64,000 bases of DNA from Aestuariivirga sp. (GCF_020252405.1 NZ_JADCDA010000008.1:157184-221183), one strand, 5' to 3'. Positions 27,491 through 37,737 are shown, counted from the first letter of the stretch. Notes: generated by a model from the sequence alone, not told the origin. Numbers and translations: made by a program.

Positions 27491-28425
27491 TGGAGACGGG
27501 CTTTGACATCGCCCTCGCGCTGCTGCTCCTGTGCGTTGGCGGCTGGAGCGTCATCGCGCGCAACATGATGACGGCGGTGATCGTCTTCATCGCCTATGGC
27601 CTGCTGCTGTCGCTCGCCTGGGTGCGCCTCCATGCCATCGACGTGTCGCTGACCGAGGCCGCCATCGGCAGCGGCGCCACGGGCCTTCTGATGGTGATCG
27701 CCGCGCATAAGGTGGCTGGCGATACGAAACGCGTGGTGCAGCTGAGCCGCGGTTTCCATGTGCTCGCCGCCGTGTTTGCGGCGCTTGTTGCCGTCGGCAT
27801 CGCGGCGCTCGCCTTCGTGCTGCCGGGCGAACCCTCATCGCTTGCCGCCCCCGTGCTGGAGCGGCTGCCCGACAGCGGCCTCGGCAACCCGGTGGCCGGC
27901 GTGCTCTTCGTGTTCCGCTCTTTCGACACGCTGCTCGAAAAGGTGGTGCTGCTGCTGGCGCTGATCGGCGTCTGGGCTCTGGCGCGCGACGCGGACTGGG
28001 GCGGGGTTCCCGGCCTCCGCCTGTTCCGGGAGCGCCACAGCGTGCTCACCCTGCTCGCCCGCACACTGCCGCCCATCGGCTTCGTCTTCGCCATCTACAT
28101 GACATGGGCCGGAGCGGATGTGCCGGGCGGCGCATTCCAGGGCGGCACCGTGCTGGCGGCGATGTGGATCCTCGTGATGGTGGCGGGGGTGCGGAGGCCG
28201 CCGCGGATCTCCTCGCCGCCGCTGCGCCTCGCCATCGTGGCCGGGCCCGTCGTCTTCCTGGCGATCGGCTTCCTCGGCTTTCTCGCGCCGGGCGCCTTCC
28301 TTGCCTATCCGGAAGGCTTCGCCAAGCCGCTGATCGTGGCGATGGAGACCGCGCTCACCCTGTCCATCGCGGTGATCCTCGGGCTGCTTATCGCCGGGCC
28401 GCCCAAAGGGGAGGATGCCCCGTGA
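27490..28425 (+). CDS. mrpB: Fused antiporter subunit: MrpA C-terminal (MbhD-like DUF4040 + MbhE-like) plus MrpB domain
   Basis: VSLTEAAIGSGATGLLMVIAA (DUF4040-like), FRSFDTLLEKVVLLLALIGVW (MbhE-like), IYMTWAGADVPGGAFQGGTVLAA (MrpB). Confidence 0.82.
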   Translation: METGFDIALALLLLCVGGWSVIARNMMTAVIVFIAYGLLLSLAWVRLHAIDVSLTEAAIGSGATGLLMVIAAHKVAGDTKRVVQLSRGFHVLAAVFAALVAVGIAALAFVLPGEPSSLAAPVLERLPDSGLGNPVAGVLFVFRSFDTLLEKVVLLLALIGVWALARDADWGGVPGLRLFRERHSVLTLLARTLPPIGFVFAIYMTWAGADVPGGAFQGGTVLAAMWILVMVAGVRRPPRISSPPLRLAIVAGPVVFLAIGFLGFLAPGAFLAYPEGFAKPLIVAMETALTLSIAVILGLLIAGPPKGEDAP

Positions 28426-28739
28426 GCGCGGCGCTGCTGTTCTGGCTGGCGGGTTCCGGCCTCATCGGGCTTTCGGTTTACGGTCTGATCGTCAACCCGC
28501 ATCCGCTGTGCAAGCTCCTGGCGCTCAACCTGCTGGGGTCGGGCGTGTTCCTGCTGTTCGGCGTCATCGCGCGCCGGGGCGCTTCGGCGGGGCTGGGCGG
28601 CGACCCGGTTCCGCAGGCGCTCGTCATCACCGGCATTGTCGTCGCTTTCTCGGCCACGGCGATTGCGGTGGCGCTGCTCCTGCGGCTCCACACCGAGGCG
28701 GGCGAGGCCTCGATCGACGAGGAGGACGGCCAGCCGTGA
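28422..28739 (+). CDS. mrpC: Na+/H+ antiporter subunit C (MrpC/NuoK-like)
   Basis: GTG start overlapping previous stop; LLGSGVFLLFGVIARR; DPVPQALVITGIVVAFSATAIAVALLLRL. Confidence 0.87.
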   Translation: MSAALLFWLAGSGLIGLSVYGLIVNPHPLCKLLALNLLGSGVFLLFGVIARRGASAGLGGDPVPQALVITGIVVAFSATAIAVALLLRLHTEAGEASIDEEDGQP

Positions 28740-30244
28740 TGCCGCTTCAGGCCCTCGCCGTGACGGAGACGACGCCCGGCGGTTCCCTGCTGGTGCTGGG
28801 CATCGTCATGCCGGCCGTGGCGCTGGTGGCGCTCATCGGACTGGGCGGCCGCGGCGCGCGGGCGATTGTCATCGCGGCGCTGCTGTTCCAGCTTTATGTC
28901 GCGGTGCGCGTGGCGCTGCTGGTGGCGGGCACGCAGAGCCCCCTTGCCTATGTGGTGGGCGGCTTTCATCCGCCGCTTGGCATCACCCTCAGGGCTGACG
29001 GCATCTCGGCGCTGATGATGGTGGTGAGCGCGGCAATCTTCCTTGCCGCCGCGGGCTTCGCCTGGAAGGATTTCGCCCAGCCGGGGGGCAAGCCCGAGGC
29101 GCGGGCCCCGCTCATCTTCTGGTCGGCCATGCTGGCCATGGCGAGCGCGCTGAACCTGCTGTTCACCAGCAGCGACCTGTTCAACCTCTATGTCGGGATC
29201 GAGCTTCTCACCTTCGCGGCGATTCCCGTCACCGCCATCAAAGGGGGTGCGGACACGCTGCGCGCGGCGCTGCGCTATCTGCTGTTCGCGGTGTTCGGCT
29301 CCATGCTCTATCTATTCGGCATCGTGCTGCTCTATGGCGCCTATGGCACGCTGGATATCTCCGGCATTGCGGCACAGCTTCAGCCCAATGCCGCGACGCT
29401 GGCGGCGGCGGGCTTCGTCACCGTGGGGCTGCTCGCCAAGACGGCGCTGTTTCCCTTCCATCTCTGGCTGCCGCCGGCGCATGCGGGCGCGCCCGCGGCG
29501 GGCAGTGCGGTTCTCTCCGCGCTCGTGGTCAAGGGCAGCCTGTTCCTGCTGATGCGCCTGTGGTTCGACACGTTTCCCACGCTGCGCGAACCGGCTGACA
29601 TGCAGCTTCTCGCGCTGTCGGGCGCGCTGGCGGTGATCGTCGGCAGCGTCACGGCGCTGCGCCAGCAGCGCCTCAAGCTGCTGGTCGCCTATTCGACCGT
29701 GGCGCAGATCGGCTATATGTTCTTCGTCTTCAGCCTGGCCCCGAAGGGCACGGGCGAGGCCATTGCCGCCACCGCATGGACCGGCGCCTGGCTGCAGGTG
29801 GTGGCCCATGCCTTCGCCAAGGCCGGCATGTTCCTGGCTGCTGGCCTTGCAGCCGAAGTGCTGGGGCATGACCGCATCCGGGACCTGGGCGGGCTGAGCC
29901 GCCGGGCGCCTCTGGCCGTGCTGGCCTTCGCCCTGAGCGGGTTGTCGCTGATGGGCCTGCCGCCCAGCGGCGGCTTCAACGCCAAATTCATGCTGCTGGT
30001 GGCCGCGCTCGCCGGGGGGCAATGGGTGTGGGGCGCCGTCATCATCGCGGGCGGCGTGCTGGCGGGCGCTTATGTGTTCGGCGTGCTGGCGCGCATGATG
30101 GCCGAGCCCGCGGCGGGCGCCAGCCTGCAGGCGGTGGGCCGCGGGCGGCAGTGGATCGCGCTGGGGCTTTCCGCCGTGGCGGTGCTGATGGGCCTGCTGC
30201 CGCTTGAGCCCGTGGCCTTCCTCGCGATCGGGAGGGCTTTGTGA
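28739..30244 (+). CDS. mrpD: Proton-conducting antiporter subunit D (MrpD/NuoN-like)
   Basis: LLFTSSDLFNLYVGIELLTFAAIPVTAIKG; LLAKTALFPFHLWLPPAHAGAPAAGSAVLSALVVKG. Confidence 0.9.
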   Translation: MPLQALAVTETTPGGSLLVLGIVMPAVALVALIGLGGRGARAIVIAALLFQLYVAVRVALLVAGTQSPLAYVVGGFHPPLGITLRADGISALMMVVSAAIFLAAAGFAWKDFAQPGGKPEARAPLIFWSAMLAMASALNLLFTSSDLFNLYVGIELLTFAAIPVTAIKGGADTLRAALRYLLFAVFGSMLYLFGIVLLYGAYGTLDISGIAAQLQPNAATLAAAGFVTVGLLAKTALFPFHLWLPPAHAGAPAAGSAVLSALVVKGSLFLLMRLWFDTFPTLREPADMQLLALSGALAVIVGSVTALRQQRLKLLVAYSTVAQIGYMFFVFSLAPKGTGEAIAATAWTGAWLQVVAHAFAKAGMFLAAGLAAEVLGHDRIRDLGGLSRRAPLAVLAFALSGLSLMGLPPSGGFNAKFMLLVAALAGGQWVWGAVIIAGGVLAGAYVFGVLARMMAEPAAGASLQAVGRGRQWIALGLSAVAVLMGLLPLEPVAFLAIGRAL

Positions 30245-31854
30245 TCTTCGCCATCATGGCCATGATCCTGCTGCCGCTGGCCATGGCGCTGCTGCTGCTG
30301 TCACCCGCGCTGCGGCCCATGGTGGTGCGCGGCCTTGGTCTGGCACCCCTGCCGGCGCTGCTGCTGCCGCCCGCGGCCTGGGAGGGGAGCATCAGCACGG
30401 TCAGCTTTTTCGGCACATGGCGCTATGTGCTGGACCAGGCGGGGGCGCTGCTGCTGGGGGCTTGCGCGCTGCTGTGGATCATTGCCGGTTCTGCGGCCAG
30501 CAGGTGGCTTGCAGGGCGCGGCGGCCAGGGGCGGTTTGCGCTGTGGTGGCTGCTGACACTCTCCGGCAGCCTCGGCGTTTTCGTGGCGGGCGACGTCGTC
30601 AGCTTCTATGCGCTTTATGCGCTGGCGAGCCTGCCGGCCTATGGCCTCATCGCCTTCGGCGGCGGCGGGGCGGAGCGGCGCGCCGGCCGCGTGACGATTG
30701 CCGCGGCGCTGATCGGCGAGGGGCTGATCCTCGCGGCCATGGTGCTGCTTGCCGTCAACGCGCCGGGGCAGGGCCTCGCCATCGCGCCGCTGGTGGCGGC
30801 GCTGCCATCCTCACCCCATTGTGGCGCTGTCATCGCCCTCCTGGTCATCGGCTTTGGGCTGAAGATCGGGCTCGTGCCGCTGCATGGCTGGATGCCGATG
30901 TCCTATGCGGCGGGTCCGCTCATTGCCACGGCGGTGCTGAGCGGGGCCACGTCCAAGGCGGGCCTCATCGGGCTCATCCGCTTCCTGCCGCTCAGCGAGG
31001 CGATGCCGGTGGCGGGCGGCATGATCCTTGCCGCGGGTCTGGTTTCGGCGCTTTACGGCGCGCTGCTTGGCCTCACGCAAGCAAACCCGCGCAGCGTGCT
31101 CGCCTATTCGAGCATCAGCCAGCTTGGCCAGATGGCGGCGGTGCTGGGCGCGGGGCTTGCCGCCGGAGCGCCGGGGGCAGGCGTCATCGCCGCCTATTAC
31201 GCGGTCTATCATGTTCTTGTGAAGGGCGGGCTGTTCCTGTGGCTTGGCGCGCAGGGGCGGAGGATTGCGGCGTGGCAACTGGGTCTCGTGGGCTTTGCGG
31301 CGCTGGGTTTCGCCGGTCTGCCCCTCACCGGCGGCGCCCTGGGCAAGCTCGCCTTCAAGGACCTCGCGGGAACCGGGGCAACCGGAATGCTGTTCTCGTT
31401 CGCCGCCGTTGGCAGCACGCTGCTGGTGCTGCATTTCCTCCGTCTGGCACGGGCGCCGGCGCAAGACCCGCAGCCGCAGCCGCTCTCCCCCGCGGCGTGG
31501 ATTGCCGCCGTGATTGCCGCGACACTCCTGCAGTGGACGCTTTTTGCCGCCGTAACCGGTGATTCCGCCCGTTCCGCGCTGCGGCCCGGGGCGCTGTTCG
31601 ATCTCGCCTGGCCCGTGGCGGCGGGCGCTGCGCTTGCGTGGGGACTCGCCGCCTTGGGAACGAGGCTGCCCGCATTCCCGCCGGGGGATATCGGAGAGCG
31701 GCTCATTGCCATCATCGAGCGGCAGGCAACGCGCATCGCAAGCGCCATTCTGCGCGCCGAGACCCAGGCCCACCAGTGGCAGGTGTCGACGCTCGCCCTC
31801 GCTGCGGCCCTCATCCTGTTCGTCGCGCTGCAAACTGTGTTCGGCCCGCGCTGA
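30241..31854 (+). CDS. Second proton-conducting MrpD/NuoL-N-like subunit
   Basis: LKIGLVPLHGWMPMSYAAGPLIATAVLSGATSKAGLIGLIRFLPL; ARPRSVLAYSSISQLGQM-type motif (ANPRSVLAYSSISQLGQM). Confidence 0.85.
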   Translation: MIFAIMAMILLPLAMALLLLSPALRPMVVRGLGLAPLPALLLPPAAWEGSISTVSFFGTWRYVLDQAGALLLGACALLWIIAGSAASRWLAGRGGQGRFALWWLLTLSGSLGVFVAGDVVSFYALYALASLPAYGLIAFGGGGAERRAGRVTIAAALIGEGLILAAMVLLAVNAPGQGLAIAPLVAALPSSPHCGAVIALLVIGFGLKIGLVPLHGWMPMSYAAGPLIATAVLSGATSKAGLIGLIRFLPLSEAMPVAGGMILAAGLVSALYGALLGLTQANPRSVLAYSSISQLGQMAAVLGAGLAAGAPGAGVIAAYYAVYHVLVKGGLFLWLGAQGRRIAAWQLGLVGFAALGFAGLPLTGGALGKLAFKDLAGTGATGMLFSFAAVGSTLLVLHFLRLARAPAQDPQPQPLSPAAWIAAVIAATLLQWTLFAAVTGDSARSALRPGALFDLAWPVAAGAALAWGLAALGTRLPAFPPGDIGERLIAIIERQATRIASAILRAETQAHQWQVSTLALAAALILFVALQTVFGPR

Positions 31855-31996
31855 GGCCTGAGGGGATACAAAAATCTACCCCCCGGTGACAGCACTGCCA
31901 CTTGTATCCACGGTAAATCTAAAGTTAAACTATCCGCGTCGGGGCAGGATCAACCCGCACGACGGGGCGCAACCCGCGCTCGGGGGAGGTATTGAC

Positions 31997-33430
31997 GTGA
32001 GCCAAACGCCGCAAGCCGGAAAAATGTCTTTCGTCGCCCTCACCGGCATGGTGGTGGGCTCCATGGTGGGCGCGGGCATTTTCAACCTGCCGGGCAGATT
32101 CGGCGCCGCCACCGGGCCGTTCGGCGCGATCATCGCCTGGACCATCGCCGGCACCGGCATGTATATGCTGGCGCGCGTGTTTCAGGCGCTGGCCGAAAGA
32201 AAGCCCGATATCGACGCGGGCGTCTTCGCCTATGCCAAGGCAGGCTTCGGCGATTACACGGGCTTCCTTTCCGCCTTCGGCTATTGGCTCGGCTCCTGCC
32301 TCGGCAATGTGTTCTACTGGGTGCTCATCGGCTCCACGCTGGGCGCCTTCTTCCCCATTTTCGGCGGCGGCAACACGCTCACCGCTATCATCGTGTCGCT
32401 CGTCGGCATATGGACCTTCCATTTCATGATCTTGCGCGGCGTGGAGCAGGCGGCCTTCGTCAATTCCGTGGTGACGGTGGCCAAGATCGTGCCGATCCTC
32501 GTCACCATCATCGCGCTTGTCTTTGTATTCAACTATTCGCAGTTCGCCGATAATTTCTTCGGCGGGGCGGACATGCCGGTGAAGCCCCTGTGGGCGCAGG
32601 TGCGCGACACCATGCTGATCACCGTCTTCGTCTTCATCGGCATCGAGGGAGCGAGTGTTTATTCGCGTTTCGCCAAGACGCGTGCTGACGTGGGCCGCGC
32701 GACGATCCTCGGCTTCATCGGCGTCACCGGCCTCATGGTGGCGGTCACGCTTCTGCCCTATGCCTCGATGATGCAGTCGCAGATCGCCGGCCTGCGCCAG
32801 CCATCTCTGGCGGGCGTTCTCGAATCGGTCGTCGGCCACTGGGGCGCGATCTTCATCTCGGTCGGCGTGCTGGTCTCGGTGCTCGGCGCCTATCTCGCCT
32901 GGTCGCTGATCTGCGCGGAGGTGATGTTCGCAGCGGCGAAGTCCAAGGACATGCCGAAGTTGTTCTCGACGCAGAATGCCAACCGTGTGCCGGCCAATGC
33001 GCTGTGGATCACCAACATTGTTGTGTCGCTGTTCGTCATCTCCACCTACTGGTCGCAGGACGCCTTCAACTTCATGCTGGATATGACGAGCGTCACGACG
33101 CTTCTGCCCTATCTGCTGGTGGCGGGCTATGGCGTGCTGCTGGCGCGCAGCGGCGAGGGCTATGAGGGCGTTGAGGATGAGCGCGGGCGCGACCAGATTT
33201 TCGCCTGGATCGCGGTCATCTACGTGCTGTTCATGTTCCTTGCCGCGGGCCTCAAATACGTTCTGCTGGTGGCCGTGCTCTTTGTGCCGGGCACCATCCT
33301 CTATGTCTGGGCGCGCCGGGACTGGAAGATGCCGCTGTTCTCGCCCCGCGACCTCGCCATCTTTGGCGTCACGGCGGCAGCGGGCCTCATTGGGGTCTGG
33401 GGCCTTGTCTCCGGAACCATCACTCCCTGA
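31997..33430 (+). CDS. APA-family basic amino acid antiporter (arginine/ornithine ArcD-like)
   Basis: GTG start preceded by GGGAGGT; VGSMVGAGIFNLPGRFGAATGPFGAIIAW; directly upstream of arginine deiminase. Confidence 0.85.
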   Translation: MSQTPQAGKMSFVALTGMVVGSMVGAGIFNLPGRFGAATGPFGAIIAWTIAGTGMYMLARVFQALAERKPDIDAGVFAYAKAGFGDYTGFLSAFGYWLGSCLGNVFYWVLIGSTLGAFFPIFGGGNTLTAIIVSLVGIWTFHFMILRGVEQAAFVNSVVTVAKIVPILVTIIALVFVFNYSQFADNFFGGADMPVKPLWAQVRDTMLITVFVFIGIEGASVYSRFAKTRADVGRATILGFIGVTGLMVAVTLLPYASMMQSQIAGLRQPSLAGVLESVVGHWGAIFISVGVLVSVLGAYLAWSLICAEVMFAAAKSKDMPKLFSTQNANRVPANALWITNIVVSLFVISTYWSQDAFNFMLDMTSVTTLLPYLLVAGYGVLLARSGEGYEGVEDERGRDQIFAWIAVIYVLFMFLAAGLKYVLLVAVLFVPGTILYVWARRDWKMPLFSPRDLAIFGVTAAAGLIGVWGLVSGTITP

Positions 33431-33448
33431 TCGAAAGGTTGATTGACC

Positions 33449-34696
33449 ATGTCCAGCGAAACCAAATTCGGCGTTCATTCTGAAGTGGGCCAGCTCCGCA
33501 AGGTTCTGGTCTGCGCGCCGGGCCGCGCCCACCAGCGTCTGACCCCCAGCAACTGTGACCGGCTGCTGTTCGACGACGTGCTGTGGGTCGAAACCGCCAA
33601 GCGCGACCACTTCGACTTCATCACCAAGATGCGCGACCGCGGCATCGACGTCGCCGAAATGCACAATCTCCTCGCCGAAACCATGGCCATCCCCGAGGCG
33701 CGCGCCTGGATCTTCGACAACCAGATCGTGCCGGACCAGGTGGGCCTCGGCCTCATCGACGAGATCCGGAGCTATCTCGACGGCCTCTCCAACCGCGACC
33801 TGGCGGAGACGCTGATCGGCGGTCTTTCCACCGAGGAATTCCCCGAGGCGATCGGCGGCAAGGCGCTGGAGGTGATCAGGGAAGCCGCGGGCGAGGTTGA
33901 ATATCTGCTGCCGCCCTTGCCCAACACGCTCTACACGCGCGACACCACCTGCTGGATCTATGGCGGCTGCACGCTGAACCCGTTGTACTGGCCCGCCCGC
34001 CACGAGGAGCCGATCCTGACCACCGCCATCTACAAATTCCACCCGGACTTCGCCGGCAAGGTGAATGTGTGGTGGGGCGACCCGACCAGGGACCATGGCC
34101 TTGCGACGCTGGAAGGCGGCGACGTGATGCCCATCGGCAAGGGCAATGTGCTGATCGGCATGAGCGAGCGCACCTCGCGCCAGGCCATCAGCCAGCTTGC
34201 CGCGGCGCTGTTCGAGAAGGGCGCCGCCGAGCGCGTGATCGTGGCGGCCATGCCCAAGCTGCGCGCCGCCATGCACCTGGACACGGTCTTCACCTTCGCC
34301 GACCGCGACTGCGTGCTGCTCTACCCCGACATCGTCAACCACATCCAGGCCTATTCCTACCGCCCGAGCGGCCATTCCTCGGGCGTGGAGCTGCGCAAGG
34401 ACGAAGGCAGCTTCGTCGAGGTGGTGGCCGAAGCGCTGGGTATCAAGAAGATGCGCGTGGTCGAAACCGGCGGCACCGCCTATATGCGCGAGCGCACCCA
34501 GTGGGACAGCGGCGCCAATCTTGTCTGCGCCTCGCCCGGCGTGGTCTATGCCTATGACCGCAACACCTACACCAACACGCTGCTGCGCAAGGAAGGGATC
34601 GAAGTCATCACCATCGCGGGCGCCGAGCTGGGCCGCGGCCGCGGCGGCGGCCACTGCATGACCTGCCCGATCATCCGTGACGCCGTCGACTATTAA
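33449..34696 (+). CDS. arcA: Arginine deiminase
   Basis: [52 protein letters not shown]; catalytic-Cys region [13 protein letters not shown]. Confidence 0.95.
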   Translation: MSSETKFGVHSEVGQLRKVLVCAPGRAHQRLTPSNCDRLLFDDVLWVETAKRDHFDFITKMRDRGIDVAEMHNLLAETMAIPEARAWIFDNQIVPDQVGLGLIDEIRSYLDGLSNRDLAETLIGGLSTEEFPEAIGGKALEVIREAAGEVEYLLPPLPNTLYTRDTTCWIYGGCTLNPLYWPARHEEPILTTAIYKFHPDFAGKVNVWWGDPTRDHGLATLEGGDVMPIGKGNVLIGMSERTSRQAISQLAAALFEKGAAERVIVAAMPKLRAAMHLDTVFTFADRDCVLLYPDIVNHIQAYSYRPSGHSSGVELRKDEGSFVEVVAEALGIKKMRVVETGGTAYMRERTQWDSGANLVCASPGVVYAYDRNTYTNTLLRKEGIEVITIAGAELGRGRGGGHCMTCPIIRDAVDY

Positions 34697-34708
34697 ATCG
34701 CACCCGCG

Positions 34709-36157
34709 ATGAGCGAAAAGGGCGGGGATCAGCCGCGGCCTCTTGGCCTCGTGGAGGCCATAGTCCCGGTGGCGAGCCTCATCGTGCTTGTCAGCCTGTC
34801 CTATGGTCTGTTCGGGGATGCCGGAATGTCGGGGCCCAGTCAGGTGGCGCTCACGGTGGCCACGCTGATCGCCGCCTTCGTCGCCTGGCGCAACGGCCAT
34901 TCCCTGGCCTCGGTGAATGCCGCGGCGGTTGAGAGTGTGAGCTCCGGCATCGGCGCGGTCTTCATCCTTTTCGCGGTGGGCGCCTTGATCGGCGCCTGGG
35001 CGATGAGCGGCACCCTGGTCGCCATGGTCTATTTCGGCATCCAGCTTCTCAGCCCCAATTATTTCTATCTCACCACGGCCATCGTCTGCGCGGTGATCTC
35101 GTCCTCGATCGGCAGTTCCTGGACGACGGCGGGCACCATCGGGGTGGGCTTCATGGGCATTGCCGCCAACATGGGGCTCGACCCCGCCATCACCGCCGCC
35201 GCCATCATTTCGGGCGCCTATTTCGGCGACACCACATCGCCCCTGTCGGACTCGACCAACCTCGCCTCCGGCACGGTGGGCGTCGGGCTCTATGAGCACA
35301 TCCGCGAAACGGCGCTGAGCTCGTCGATCGCACTTGCTTTGTCACTGGTGCTGTTCTGGTGGCTGGGCAGGCCCGGCGATTTCGACGCCAGCGACAAGAT
35401 CGCCGCCATCCGGGAATTCTTCCCGACCTCGCCGCTTCTGTTCATTCCGCTGGCGCTGGTGGCGGTGATGGCGCTGCTGAAATTTCCGCCTTTCGCGGCG
35501 ATCTTCGCCGGCGCGCTGGCGGGCGGCGTGGTGGCGGCGGTGGGCTCGCCCGACCGCGTCATCGCCTTTGCCGACGCCGAAGGCCTGCCGCGCATCCTCG
35601 GCCTCATCAAGGGCGTGTGGCTGGCGCTGGCCAACGGCTATGAGACGCACACCGGCAATGCCGCCATCGACCAGCTGGTGTCGCGCGGCGGCATGGACAG
35701 CATGCTCAACACCATCTGGCTGGTGATGACCGCGCTGGCCTTCGGCGGCGTGGTCGAAAAGGCCGGCGTTCTCGACCGGTTGATCGAGCCCGTCGTGGCG
35801 CGCACGAAATCGACGGGCGCGATGATTTCCGCCACCGTCGGCTCGGTTGTGTCCGCCAATCTGGTGACGGCCGACCAATACATCGCCATCGTGCTGCCGG
35901 CCCGCATGTTCAAGCCGGCCTTCGCAAGGCTCGGTTTCGCGCCCGTCGTGCTCTCCCGGGCGGTGGGCGCCACCGCAACCCCCACCTCGGCACTGGTGCC
36001 GTGGAACAGCTGTGGCGCCTATATGGCGGCAACCCTGGGCGTGGGCACGCTGCATTACGCGCCCTATGCGCTGTTCAGCATGCTGAGCCCGCTGGTCGTC
36101 GTGGCGCTGGCCTTCCTCAACATCCGCATGCCGCGCAGCGCGTCTGGTCAGGGATAG
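34709..36157 (+). CDS. NhaC-family Na+/H+ antiporter
   Basis: SSSIGSSWTTAGTIGVGFMGIAANMGLDPAITAAAIISGAYFGDTTSPLSDSTNLA. Confidence 0.9.
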   Translation: MSEKGGDQPRPLGLVEAIVPVASLIVLVSLSYGLFGDAGMSGPSQVALTVATLIAAFVAWRNGHSLASVNAAAVESVSSGIGAVFILFAVGALIGAWAMSGTLVAMVYFGIQLLSPNYFYLTTAIVCAVISSSIGSSWTTAGTIGVGFMGIAANMGLDPAITAAAIISGAYFGDTTSPLSDSTNLASGTVGVGLYEHIRETALSSSIALALSLVLFWWLGRPGDFDASDKIAAIREFFPTSPLLFIPLALVAVMALLKFPPFAAIFAGALAGGVVAAVGSPDRVIAFADAEGLPRILGLIKGVWLALANGYETHTGNAAIDQLVSRGGMDSMLNTIWLVMTALAFGGVVEKAGVLDRLIEPVVARTKSTGAMISATVGSVVSANLVTADQYIAIVLPARMFKPAFARLGFAPVVLSRAVGATATPTSALVPWNSCGAYMAATLGVGTLHYAPYALFSMLSPLVVVALAFLNIRMPRSASGQG

Positions 36158-36816
36158 ACGGCAGGTCCCAGCAGCGGGCCGAAGACGCTGAAGAAGGTCT
36201 CGGCCGCGAGCGCCGCCAGAACGAGGCCCATGATGCGGCTCATCACATTGGCGCCGGTGTCGCCGATGGCCTTTTGGATTTTCTCGGCGGAGCGCAGCAC
36301 GGCATAGATCACCGCCATCACGGCGATCAACACGAGGGCCGTCACGGCCTGATCGGCGATGCTGTTGACGGTGTGGTCGGTCATCGCCACGATGGCGGCA
36401 ATCGAACCGCCGCCGGCCAGCATCGGCATGGCCAGCGGAAACACCGCCACGTCGCCTGTCTGCGCATCGTCCGGCGAACCGCCCGGCGCCTCGCCGAACA
36501 CCATGCGAAGCCCCAGGATCAGCAGCACCAGCGCGCCGGCAATGCGCAGGGCGGGCAGGCTGACGCCGATCTTCTCAAGGAAGATCTGCCCGAAGGCGAG
36601 CAGGAGGAGCAGGATCACGCTGGCGATGACGCTGGCCCGCAGCGCCGTGCGGTTGCGCTCCGCCGCCGTCATGCGCGAGGTTGCCGAGAGGAACACCGGC
36701 ATGGCCGCAAAGGGATTGATGGTCACCAGCAGCAGAACGAATTCGCTCGAAATCGACGTCACAATGGCCTCGCGGTCTGTTGAGCCTGCCGCGCCAGCTT
36801 CGCACGGATGGCTCAT
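36148..36816 (-). CDS. MarC-family integral membrane protein (start may be internal)
   Basis: FVLLLVTINPFAAMPVFLSATSRMTAAERNRTALRAS; GALVLLILGLRMVFG. Confidence 0.88.
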   Translation of the reverse strand: MSHPCEAGAAGSTDREAIVTSISSEFVLLLVTINPFAAMPVFLSATSRMTAAERNRTALRASVIASVILLLLLAFGQIFLEKIGVSLPALRIAGALVLLILGLRMVFGEAPGGSPDDAQTGDVAVFPLAMPMLAGGGSIAAIVAMTDHTVNSIADQAVTALVLIAVMAVIYAVLRSAEKIQKAIGDTGANVMSRIMGLVLAALAAETFFSVFGPLLGPAVYP

Positions 36817-37060
36817 GATTCAAGCCGATCCTTCGGCACACGGCAAAAGGCTTATGCCGGCCTGGTCTTTGACCGGAGGATCATGGCGGTTCATGTCCGG
36901 TCATTTGCAGTCCGAAATCGTGGCGGCCGGCTTGCGCGCTCCCAAGCGTTGGAAGGCACGGGAGAGCTGAGCCACGACCGGCGTCCTGCCAGCCTGCGGC
37001 GCCAAACCACCGGATACACCCTTCCGGCGCATGCGGTTCTGGACTGTTACTGTGGGAAAT

Positions 37061-37135
37061 TGGAGCGGGCGAGGCGAATCGAACGCCCGACCCTAACCTT
37101 GGCAAGGTTATGCTCTACCCCTGAGCTACGCCCGC
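37061..37135 (-). tRNA. tRNA-Gly (anticodon GCC), CCA encoded
   Basis: Reverse complement GCGGGCGTAGCTCAGGGGTAGAGCATAACCTTGCCAAGGTTAGGGTCGGGCGTTCGATTCGCCTCGCCCGCTCCA folds as cloverleaf. Confidence 0.96.
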
Positions 37136-37245
37136 TTCCATGGCCTGACCGGCACGCACCGGTGGGTGGCAGGCTTATTGCCTAACTCGTTGCCAAATGC
37201 AAGAACAAGATCACAGCAAGCCATCTCAAGGGAAATCCGGCCGCC

Positions 37246-37737
37246 ATGCCCGCGACGCGCGACGATCTTTTTGCCCGCTTCAAGGCCTTGGGCATCGAGA
37301 CCGCCACCCGGGACCATGCCCCCGTCCATACCGTGGAGGAGGCCCGGGCGCTGCGCGGCGAGATTCCCGGCGGGCACTGCAAGAACCTGTTCCTGAAGGA
37401 CGACAAGGGCAGTATCTGGCTGATCGTCTGCCTGGAGGAGGCCCAGGTGGACCTCAAGGCCGCCCCGGCCAGGATCGGCTCCCGCCGGCTGTCCTTCGGC
37501 AAGCCGGAGCTGCTGAAGGAGGTGCTGGGGGTGGAGCCGGGCTCGGTGACGCCCTTCGGGCTGATAAACGACACCGGAAAGCGCGTCACAATTGTGCTGG
37601 ATGCCGCGATGATGGCGCATGAACTGGTGAACTATCACCCGCTGGAGAACACGGCGACGACGACCATCCGCCCGGCCGACCTCGTCACCTTCATCCGCTC
37701 CTGCGGGCATGAGCCGAGGGTGACGGCCGTGGCCTGA
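37246..37737 (+). CDS. Prolyl-tRNA-associated deacylase (YbaK/ProX-like editing protein)
   Basis: EIPGGHCKNLFLKDDKGSIWLIV; PGSVTPFGLINDTGKRVTIVLD. Confidence 0.88.
   Translation: MPATRDDLFARFKALGIETATRDHAPVHTVEEARALRGEIPGGHCKNLFLKDDKGSIWLIVCLEEAQVDLKAAPARIGSRRLSFGKPELLKEVLGVEPGSVTPFGLINDTGKRVTIVLDAAMMAHELVNYHPLENTATTTIRPADLVTFIRSCGHEPRVTAVA

Noticed and set aside
31925-35299. 1124-aa minus-strand ORF
   Set aside because: Antisense to ArcD-like, arginine deiminase and NhaC genes; no protein-like motifs, high-GC artefact.
37061-37135. tRNA-Gly as integration site of a genomic island
   Set aside because: No integrase, no repeated tRNA 3' end and no compositional change next to it.
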